In this document: piece after piece, positions 32,871 through 39,211 of the stretch | Layout of the letters: each line of letters begins with the position of its first letter | Numbering within the stretch: position 1 is the stretch's first letter | Assembly: GCA_903846015.1 (NCBI GenBank) | Contig: CAIMZS010000412.1 | Location: 1-39,211, forward strand | Source: an uncultured Anaerolineae bacterium | GTDB taxonomy: Bacteria; Chloroflexota; Anaerolineae; Anaerolineales; Villigracilaceae | Direction of reading: 5' to 3' | DNA length: 39,211 nt | Position numbers and translations under genes: made by a program | Notes under the pieces: generated by a model | The model's database searches: none | The model's input: only the letters and a program-made list of their open reading frames with translations | What the model was told of the DNA's origin: nothing

Positions 32871-33691
32871 GAGTAGCACGAAGTGAGTTTTGGGCAGGCC
32901 GAGCCCTCCTTCTAACGCTGATGGCATTCACAATAATGCCATTCATCAGCATTTTTATTACAGCTCTACATCCGTCGGGTAGTGTCCCCAGCGGTCTCGA
33001 ATGGCCAGCAAACCCTCAGTGGGGTAACTTCGTTGAGGCATTCAAAGTCGCGAATATGCCCGCATTGCTCATGTCGAGCACTTTCATTGTACTTGCTGTT
33101 GTACCTGTGTCCTTAATACTCTCAACTATGGCCGGTTTCGCTATTGGTCTGCTAAGGATAACTGGCGGTCCTGTGCTTCTTTTGATTTTTGTATTCGGAC
33201 TTACTCTCCCGTTCCCAGGTATCATTATTCCTATTTACTTCCTGGAGCGGGCAATGGGGATATATAACACCAGGCTCGCACTTGTGTTGCCACTGATAGG
33301 CCTATATATGCCATTTGCTGTCTTCTGGATGCGCGCCCATTTTGTCAACATGCCCATCGAGATCTCGGAGGCCGCCCGTGTCGATGGCGCAAACACATGG
33401 GATTTATTCTGGCGCATCCATGTTCCACTTGCAAGGGGCCCAATCGTGTCACTTGGAATACTTATGACGATCTGGACCTGGAACCAGTTTCTCCTCGCGC
33501 TGGTTTTGATCGAAGACCCATCAAAGCGAACAATGGCAGGTGCCCTTGGAGCTTTCCAGGGACACTACGCAACAAATGTTCCTTTACTTTGCGCTGGCAC
33601 GATTCTAATCCTGGTACCCACCCTCATCATCTTCGTCCTCTTCCAACGACAGATCATCACAGCCCTTCTCCAAGGCTCGATTAAGGGATGA
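32867..33691 (+). CDS. CUT1 sugar ABC permease (MalG/UgpE-like)
   Basis: A 274-residue membrane protein with six hydrophobic helices. The EAA motif, which contacts the ATPase, is EISEAARVDGANTWDLFWRI near residues 165-184, and the conserved end TALLQGSIKG is present. It is intact and overlaps the frameshifted first permease by 4 bases (ATGA). No ATPase gene follows, which is usual for CUT1 systems that use a shared MsmK/MalK-type ATPase encoded elsewhere. It would form the import channel with the first permease for the sugar bound by the lipoprotein upstream. Confidence 0.9.
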   Translation: MRVARSEFWAGRALLLTLMAFTIMPFISIFITALHPSGSVPSGLEWPANPQWGNFVEAFKVANMPALLMSSTFIVLAVVPVSLILSTMAGFAIGLLRITGGPVLLLIFVFGLTLPFPGIIIPIYFLERAMGIYNTRLALVLPLIGLYMPFAVFWMRAHFVNMPIEISEAARVDGANTWDLFWRIHVPLARGPIVSLGILMTIWTWNQFLLALVLIEDPSKRTMAGALGAFQGHYATNVPLLCAGTILILVPTLIIFVLFQRQIITALLQGSIKG

Positions 33692-34285
33692 TCCAAGAGC
33701 TAATTTCACAATGTTGAGTATTTTTTTATTCCTTTGAATTCTTGTAGCGCAACCATGATGTACTTCAGAAGTTGCCGATGAAATGCAACAAAGTTTTATT
33801 CTAAAATGTGCAGTTCTGAAAGGCAGAGCAAAAGTCTTTTCAAACACCGCTTTTTTAAACCAGATAAAGGTATTTTCCAAAACTGTTTTCCGTTATAAAA
33901 GTTAGTCATGTTACCAATGATGGCATTGATTTGCCTGGTAAAAGGAACGATTTTCGACTTCCCAGTTTGTATCGCTTTTAGCTGAGGAACAAACTTTACC
34001 GTATTCCGCCTTAAGTTTTTAAATTCCTATAACGTTTTTTTTACCATCAATTATGGCAGCTACTAAACTAATATCTTGGCGAAGGTTTTTCAATTGACCG
34101 GATAATCAGGGCAGTTCGGTTTACAAGCTGATTTCGTTTGAGCAAGTAAAACACACTCTGCGCACTCATCATCAAACTTGAACTTAATTATTGGATCATT
34201 AATGACGAGTTTTCCAGAACCCACAACTTAAAAGATAGCTCAGACATTAGTCATTTACAAATTATTCAGAAACAGGTAATAGAAA
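33692..34285. other. 590-bp stretch without a recognisable gene
   Basis: AT-rich sequence between the permease and the esterase. On the minus strand short interrupted frames exist, one with a Cys-x2-Cys and further cysteines (about 34155-34105) and one Lys-rich (about 33990-33840), but none matches a family I know. It could be a decayed insertion element. The esterase promoter should be at the right end. Confidence 0.4.
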
Positions 34286-35260
34286 ATGCCATTAACCTTT
34301 GATTTACCTTTCGAACAGTTAAGTACTTATCCAGGCAAAAATCCACGCCCAATTGATTTTGACTCATTCTGGGATAAAGGCCTGGCTGAAATGAACTCGA
34401 TTGACCCACAAATTGAATTAATTCCTGCGGATTTTAAAACTTTAAATGTAGAGTGTTTTCATCTTTTCTTTACAGGTGTCGGAGGGGCACGCGTGCACGC
34501 CAAGTTGTTGCGCCCTGCGAATGTCCGAACACCTCATCCTGCAATATTGCTATTCCACGGATACACCGGTAATTCTGGTGAATGGTTCGATAAACTTGGC
34601 TTTGTTGCCGCGGGTTTTACTGTAGCGGCTTTAGATTGCAGAGGACAAGCAGGTTTATCTGAAGATAAAGGAAATGTCACTGGAAATACCCTTCATGGTC
34701 ATATCATCCGCGGACTTGATGATGCGTTGCGGGGAGAACCTGAAAAATTTCTCTTTCAACAAATTTTTCTTGATACAGCCCAGCTTGCCAAGATTGTTAT
34801 GGAAATGGCGGATGTTGATGCAAACCGCATTGGACTTATGGGTGGAAGCCAGGGAGGTGCGTTAACCATCGCATGTGCTGCGTTGGAACCTCGAATTAAA
34901 CGCGCTGTGGCACTATATCCTTTTCTAAGCGATTACAAGCGGGTCTGGGAAATGGATCAAGCAAAGGATGCATATAAGGAATTACAAGAGTATTTTCGCC
35001 ACTCAGATCCCAATCATAAACGCGAAAGTGAAATATTCGAGATGTTGGGTTATATAGACATTCAATTTTTGGCACCTCGCATCAAGGCAGATGTGCTTTG
35101 GGGAATCGGTTTAATGGACAATATTTGTCCTCCATCCTCACAATTCGCCTCTTACAACAAAATCACATCACCCAAAACAATGGTCTTTTATCCTGATTTT
35201 GGACATGAGCCATTACCAGGATTTTCAGATAAAGCCTTTCAGTTCATCCTGGGACTATAG
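34286..35260 (+). CDS. CE7-type acetyl esterase (acetyl xylan esterase/cephalosporin C deacetylase family)
   Basis: A 324-residue alpha/beta hydrolase without signal peptide. The start MPLTFDLPFEQLSTYPG and FDSFWDKGL are typical of the CE7 (AXE1) family. The nucleophile is Ser in MGGSQGGALT (about residue 192), the acid is Asp in GLMDNICPPS, and the base is His in FGHEPLPG near the C-terminus. RGQAG near 116 is the family's second signature. CE7 enzymes remove acetyl groups from short xylo-oligosaccharides or other acetylated sugars in the cytoplasm. The neighbouring importer and sucrose phosphorylase suggest that the imported glycoside may be acetylated. Confidence 0.9.
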   Translation: MPLTFDLPFEQLSTYPGKNPRPIDFDSFWDKGLAEMNSIDPQIELIPADFKTLNVECFHLFFTGVGGARVHAKLLRPANVRTPHPAILLFHGYTGNSGEWFDKLGFVAAGFTVAALDCRGQAGLSEDKGNVTGNTLHGHIIRGLDDALRGEPEKFLFQQIFLDTAQLAKIVMEMADVDANRIGLMGGSQGGALTIACAALEPRIKRAVALYPFLSDYKRVWEMDQAKDAYKELQEYFRHSDPNHKRESEIFEMLGYIDIQFLAPRIKADVLWGIGLMDNICPPSSQFASYNKITSPKTMVFYPDFGHEPLPGFSDKAFQFILGL

Positions 35261-35305
35261 ATATAAACCTGGCGTGAACGCGTTGAAGGCGGAAGGTTAT
35301 CAACG

Positions 35306-36751
35306 ATGAAAAATAAAGTGCAACTTATAACCTATGCAGATCGCCTGGGCGGAGGCAACATAAGTGTATTACAACACTTACTCAATGGATCATTGGCCGG
35401 GTTGTTCGGCGGTGTGCATATCCTTCCATTTTATTATCCGAAAGATGGGACTGACGCCGGCTTTGACCCGATTGACCACACAATGGTTGACCCCAGCCTC
35501 GGCAATTGGGCCGATGCCAAAGCCCTGGGTAAGGAAATAGATTTGATGGCTGATCTGATTGTCAATCATGTTTCGGCGCAATCCCCACAATTTCTCGATT
35601 ATTCTGAAAAGGGTGATGTTTCGGTTTATAACGGTCTGTTCTTGACCATGGGCAGAGTATTCCCCAAAGGGGCCACAGAATCTGACCTTCTAACCATATA
35701 CCGTCCTCGTCCTGGGTTGCCATTCACAAACGTTACACTGAAAAATGGACAAAAAAGGCTGCTGTGGACAACTTTTACCAGCCAACAACTCGACATTGAT
35801 GTGACCCATCCACAGGGCAAGGCTTACCTGCAAACGGTCATGCAAACCCTTAGCGAGAATGGCATCCACATGATCCGGTTGGACGCAGTGGGCTTTGCCA
35901 TCAAAAACTCTGGCACCAGTTGTTTCATGATTCCTGAAACCTTTGATTTCATCGATGAGCTGACACAACAAGGTAAAAACCTTGGGATCGAAGTATTAGT
36001 CGAAATCCACTCTTACTATCGCAATCAAATCGAAATCGCCCCCAAAGTCGATCGTGTTTATGATTTTGCGCTGCCGCCACTAGTACTGCACGCCATCTTC
36101 AATCGCAGTGCCCTTTACCTGAAACAGTGGCTGGCAATTAGCCCTCGTAACGCAATAACTGTGCTGGATACTCACGACGGGATAGGAATTATAGATGTCG
36201 GCGCTGACAGGAACAATCCCATTGACAATCCTGGCTTGATTCCTCATGTGGAGTTGGATGCCTTGGTTGAACAGATCCACATCAATAGCAACGGACAGAG
36301 TCGCAAGGCAACTGGCGAAGCGGCTGCCAATCTCGACTTGTACCAGGTCAACTGCACGTTTTATGATGCTGTGGGGCGTAACGATGACAACTATTTGATA
36401 GCACGCGCCATCCAGTTCTTTGCCCCCGGGGTACCGCAAGTTTATTATGTGGGATTACTGGCAGGTGAGAATGATATGGCTTTATTAGCCAGGAGCGGTG
36501 TTGGGCGGGATATTAACCGTCATTACTACACTCTCAAAGATATTGAGCAAGCTCTTCAGCGCTATGTAGTTCAATCACTATTTGAATTGATTCGTTTCCG
36601 AAATCAACATCCTGCTTTCAATGGAACATTTAGCTTACCTGAAACCGAAAACTCTAAAATCGCCATGCGATGGGATAATGGCGATGACTGGGCATTATTG
36701 GAAGTTGATTTGGCTTTGGGTCGATATAAAATTTCTAATAGCACAAATTAA
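35306..36751 (+). CDS. sucP: Sucrose phosphorylase (GH13)
   Basis: A 481-residue GH13 enzyme closely following the known Bifidobacterium-type sucrose phosphorylase throughout: MKNKVQLITYADRLGGG at the start, HILPFYYPKDGTDAGFDPID, IYRPRPGLPFT, then the nucleophile Asp193 (MIRLDAVGF), the acid/base Glu233 (VLVEIHSYY), the stabiliser Asp291 (VLDTHDGIGIID), and PGVPQVYYVGLLAG. It splits sucrose with phosphate to glucose 1-phosphate and fructose in the cytoplasm. The C-terminal domain is about 20 residues shorter than usual. Specificity for a related glucoside such as glucosylglycerate cannot be excluded, but the acceptor-site loop keeps sucrose-type residues. It has a GGAAGG ribosome-binding site and lies 45 bases after the esterase. 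Confidence 0.93.
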   Translation: MKNKVQLITYADRLGGGNISVLQHLLNGSLAGLFGGVHILPFYYPKDGTDAGFDPIDHTMVDPSLGNWADAKALGKEIDLMADLIVNHVSAQSPQFLDYSEKGDVSVYNGLFLTMGRVFPKGATESDLLTIYRPRPGLPFTNVTLKNGQKRLLWTTFTSQQLDIDVTHPQGKAYLQTVMQTLSENGIHMIRLDAVGFAIKNSGTSCFMIPETFDFIDELTQQGKNLGIEVLVEIHSYYRNQIEIAPKVDRVYDFALPPLVLHAIFNRSALYLKQWLAISPRNAITVLDTHDGIGIIDVGADRNNPIDNPGLIPHVELDALVEQIHINSNGQSRKATGEAAANLDLYQVNCTFYDAVGRNDDNYLIARAIQFFAPGVPQVYYVGLLAGENDMALLARSGVGRDINRHYYTLKDIEQALQRYVVQSLFELIRFRNQHPAFNGTFSLPETENSKIAMRWDNGDDWALLEVDLALGRYKISNSTN

Positions 36752-36759
36752 GCCGAAGC

Positions 36760-37101
36760 CTTCGTCAGAAGACTGCGCCCGGTTTTCCCCATTCAATTTC
36801 GTTCTGCATAACCACTCCACGTCTGAAAGGGATCCGATGTAAATTTTCTGCTCTTTCGCAACCCGTATAATAGTCTTATGCAATTCACTCAAAGAAATGT
36901 CATCACAAAAAAATCGATGCCGATCGTCAGTCGCAATGATCTCAAGCGGGCTTCAGTTTTTTTGCCAGGGCAGCAATCAGGCAGACCTGTTTTTTTATAT
37001 AAAGATTCTTTTTCAAGCTGCTCCCCCATAATGAAATTAACGCCCAATACATGCAGAGCAGTTATGAGTTGTTCACTAGTGAAAGATGATGGGGTAGTCA
37101 T
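36760..37101 (-). pseudogene. Nucleotidyltransferase cassette copy B, internally deleted
   Basis: From ATG 37101 the frame gives MTTPSSFTSEQLITALHVLG and VNFIMGEQLEKESLYKK, the start of gene 1 of copy A. Two compensating shifts follow, then EARLR joins straight to RLTIGIDFF, the catalytic region of gene 2. After another one-base shift SELHKTIIRVAKEQKIYI continues. So about 115 codons of gene 1 and the first 37 or so of gene 2 have been deleted. The remnant fades out near the end of the sucrose phosphorylase gene. The DNA of the retained parts is clearly similar to 28350-28420 and 28890-29050. Confidence 0.7.
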
Positions 37102-37177
37102 AAAAACTTTATTATACCGTCACCTGTCCACCTCATTTGCTTCTACATCAACAATCCACAAACGCATGTTTAAACCA

Positions 37178-37201
37178 AAAACGCCCATTTCTGGACGTTT
37201 T
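37178..37201 (-). terminator. Hairpin terminator behind the tRNA-Met fragment
   Basis: AAAACG and CGTTTT with two further G-C pairs form a stem-loop directly downstream of the tRNA fragment on the minus strand, followed by TTTTTGG. It looks like the original tRNA terminator. Confidence 0.55.
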
Positions 37202-37205
37202 GCTT

Positions 37206-37249
37206 AGTTGCGGGGACAGGACTCGAACCTGCGACCTCCGGGTTATGAG
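37206..37249 (-). pseudogene. 3' half of a tRNA-Met (CAU) gene
   Basis: On the minus strand CTCATAACCCGG, AGGTC, then GCAGGTTCGAGTCCTGT and CCCCGCA give the anticodon loop with CAU, variable loop, a perfectly paired T arm with canonical TTCGAGT loop, and an acceptor strand. The upstream sequence does not supply the matching anticodon stem, D arm or 5' acceptor strand. So only the 3' half remains. Tyrosine-type integrases use the 3' half of tRNA genes as attachment site, so this may be an att remnant. Confidence 0.7.
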
Positions 37250-37489
37250 GCAAAATCCTAATCCGTGCTGTTTGTGCGCCGGGCCTTGCATTTTAGCTAA
37301 CCTAACGAGCGCTGATTACCGTCTGCCGTACGCGCTGCGATAGTGGATCGACGTTCGTATAGTACAACTTCTCCGCTACTACGTCAAGTACTTTTTTGGG
37401 GAATTTCTGGGTAAATTTTCCAACTACCATTCCATTTTCGACTCAATAATAAATTTGGGAATTTCAACCGAAGACTATTTCTTGAAATA

Positions 37490-39211
37490 TCATAAGTCAG
37501 CCAGAGTCATCTGCAGTGATTTATTTTTCTGCTGCAACTCGATTTCATACCCAATTGCCTTATAACTGGCTCGCCGCTTGCTGTGCATTCTGGCTAACAC
37601 GGGCACATCAAAATCCACATAGTCGTAGATGATCACTTCCTTTTTGGTCGCGTTCAAGCGGTGCAAACGTCCGGCATACTGGGTCAGCGTGCCGCGCCAG
37701 GAAATCGGTAAGGCCAGGAACAAAGTGTCCAAGCGTTCGTCATCGAAACCTTCACCCAAATAACGCCCTGTTGCCAGGATAACCCGCGATTGATCGGCTG
37801 GTAGATTGGCAATTTGGTCTGTTATTTGCTTACGCTGCTTCTTGCCCATGCCACCTTTCATCACAAAGACGTGTGCAACTCGTTTTGCCAGTAACTCAGC
37901 CAGCGTTTCCAAATGTTCGCGGCGCTCGGTAAGCAGCACAGGAAACCGATTATCCTGCACCGCAGCAACCACATCTTCAACGATCATCTGGTTGCGATCA
38001 TCATCTTTTTCCAGAGATGAGTACACTTCCTGAATAGATTGAGCAGCGATATTTTGAAGATGGGGCGGCAACTGGAACTTCGTTGGGCGAACGATAACCT
38101 TGTGATCAAAGGGCCGTTTTTCTGCCTGGTCGCGATCATTCACCCTGTAACGCACCGGGCCGCACTGCATAAAAATTATCGGCTGGTGTCCATCTTTGCG
38201 CGTCACAGTTGCCGACAGACCGGTCACATATTTGGCCTTGCTCTGGCGGACCACCTGCTCAAAGCTGACTGCAGATATGTGGTGGCACTCGTCAACAATC
38301 AGGTAGCCGTAATTGCCAACAATGTCACTGACTACCCCTTTTTGGCTCAGGCTCTGGATCATGGCTACATCGAGATTTCCGTTAGGTTTGTGTTTACCAC
38401 CGCCAAATTGACCAATTTCCTTGGGCGAGATGCCCAGAAACAGGCTCAAGGCCTGTACCCACTGATCGAGTAGCTGGCGGCGATGCACAACCACCAGCGT
38501 GTTTACCTGACGTTGTGCAATCAAATAAGCAGCTACGACAGTTTTACCAAAGGCGGTTGAGGCTGCCAGCACACCTGTTTCATGTTGTAACAAGCTGTCT
38601 GCGGCTTGCTGTTGTTCTCCGCGTAAAGCACCTTGAAATTGAGCATTCAACCGAATGCCGGCATAACGTTCATCCGTCAGACTCGTCTTGATCTGCAACG
38701 ATTCGAACAACGTGACAAGTTCATCCATGCACCCGCCTGGCAGCCCCAGGTGTTTTGGAAAATCCTCGCAACAACTGATGATGCGCGGCTTGCCATACGT
38801 GGAAAGTCGCATCCCTTGCGCCTGGTAGAAATCCGGGTTTTGAAAAGCCCCCAGCCGAATAAGGCGATTCCGCAAAGAAGGTGTTAAATCTGCTTTGGAA
38901 ATATAGATTTGGTTCCCAATCACCAGGTCGATCTTCTCAGGCAGCGGCCCAATCACGGGCGGGTCCTGGCGTTTTCTGGATGGTGGCGTAGTCCAGGGAT
39001 GGTCGCCATCTTCATCGGTTACTGGGAGACGAATGCCCAACAACTCGCCCAAGTTCTCGGCATGCTTAACCACGCCTTGCACATCCGCATATGTCATTCG
39101 GCGAATGGATGCAAGGAAGGACCATTGATCTTCATGCGGAACGAACTGCTCGTTGACAAAAACACTGTTGCCGTTCTCGCGCGGTTTCTTTTGCAGTGGT
39201 AGTGCTATCAG
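37490..39211 (-). CDS. TOTE-type primase-helicase, 3' part (5' end outside window)
   Basis: The frame is open to the window edge beyond ATG 39097, so the gene starts outside. The first visible residues, LIALPLQKKPRENGNSVFV and EQFVPHEDQWSFLASIRRM, match the end of the archaeo-eukaryotic primase domain of TOTE conflict proteins. Then comes a superfamily-2 helicase: Walker A variant STAFGKTV, DECHH, GLSATVTRKDGHQP, ATGRYLGEGFDD and QYAGRLHR. TOTE systems are proposed mobile or defence-linked replication/conflict modules; the biological role is not settled. The gene is alone at the edge behind a tRNA fragment, as expected for a genomic island. The family call rests on remembered similarity. Confidence 0.85.
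   Translation of the reverse strand: MIALPLQKKPRENGNSVFVNEQFVPHEDQWSFLASIRRMTYADVQGVVKHAENLGELLGIRLPVTDEDGDHPWTTPPSRKRQDPPVIGPLPEKIDLVIGNQIYISKADLTPSLRNRLIRLGAFQNPDFYQAQGMRLSTYGKPRIISCCEDFPKHLGLPGGCMDELVTLFESLQIKTSLTDERYAGIRLNAQFQGALRGEQQQAADSLLQHETGVLAASTAFGKTVVAAYLIAQRQVNTLVVVHRRQLLDQWVQALSLFLGISPKEIGQFGGGKHKPNGNLDVAMIQSLSQKGVVSDIVGNYGYLIVDECHHISAVSFEQVVRQSKAKYVTGLSATVTRKDGHQPIIFMQCGPVRYRVNDRDQAEKRPFDHKVIVRPTKFQLPPHLQNIAAQSIQEVYSSLEKDDDRNQMIVEDVVAAVQDNRFPVLLTERREHLETLAELLAKRVAHVFVMKGGMGKKQRKQITDQIANLPADQSRVILATGRYLGEGFDDERLDTLFLALPISWRGTLTQYAGRLHRLNATKKEVIIYDYVDFDVPVLARMHSKRRASYKAIGYEIELQQKNKSLQMTLADL

Noticed and set aside
33605..33880. 91-residue minus-strand frame
   Set aside because: Half of it is antisense to the second permease, and the rest has no motif. 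A decayed transposase was considered but not supported.
37206..37290. Complete tRNA-Met gene
   Set aside because: The 5' half does not pair with the anticodon or acceptor strand, and no D arm is visible.
37137..37343. 68-residue plus-strand frame with GDRTRTCDLRVM
   Set aside because: This peptide is the well-known false translation of the complement of a tRNA 3' half; not a gene.

Overview
The window looks like a chromosomal segment of a Chloroflexota bacterium, probably Anaerolineae-like. This is an inference from moderate GC, several GTG/TTG starts, a Chloroflexi-style lipoprotein linker rich in Pro/Thr/Ala, and the overall gene types; there is no rRNA or marker gene to prove it. No CRISPR array, intact IS or complete tRNA is visible.

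Region 1 (1-13064, all +) is a surface-glycan locus: the end of a membrane protein, two extended-SDR sugar-nucleotide epimerases (the second CDP-paratose/tyvelose-epimerase-like), two GT2 glycosyltransferases and two large polytopic membrane proteins. Embedded in it is a tight module (5276-10859) of a thiamine-diphosphate enzyme, a NeuB/sialate-synthase-like PEP-condensing enzyme with a SAF domain, an SDR, a 3-dehydroquinate-synthase-like cyclase and a GtrB/ArnC-like GT2. PEP condensation, cyclisation and reduction mirror the early shikimate pathway, so the module may make an undescribed carbocyclic or branched ulosonate sugar and hand it to a lipid-linked glycosyltransferase. This is the best candidate for a new system.

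Region 2 (13065-18153) starts with a 590-bp structured intergenic stretch, then an OmpR-type response regulator and a histidine kinase with a Met/Gly/Gln-rich sensor segment, followed by small redox/metal genes: OsmC, an FmdB zinc ribbon, a NifX-like protein with a His cluster, an AhpD-like CMD protein, a thioredoxin-DUF2892 fusion and a lone DUF2892 protein. A divergent promoter with two inverted repeats lies between the NifX-like and AhpD-like genes.

Region 3 (18451-27420, all -) is a sugar operon: two UroD-family proteins, a deoxyhypusine-synthase-like/SIS fusion, an HldE-like PfkB kinase, a decayed HAD phosphatase, a ROK kinase, a third UroD-family protein and a DUF4432 sugar-epimerase-like protein. 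At its head is the C-terminal piece of a CUT2-type ABC ATPase, cut off by a decayed ISKra4-like transposase.

Region 4 (27497-30268) is a graveyard: the IS remnant, a broken two-gene nucleotidyltransferase/partner cassette, a tRNA-like fragment, and a LacI regulator that has lost its DNA-binding region. Region 5 (30311-36751, +) is a sucrose/oligosaccharide locus: LacI-type operator, CUT1 solute-binding lipoprotein, two permeases (the first frameshifted), a CE7 acetyl esterase and a well-conserved sucrose phosphorylase. Region 6 (36760-39211, -) has a second decayed copy of the nucleotidyltransferase cassette, the 3' half of a tRNA-Met gene with its terminator, and a TOTE-type primase-helicase that runs off the window.
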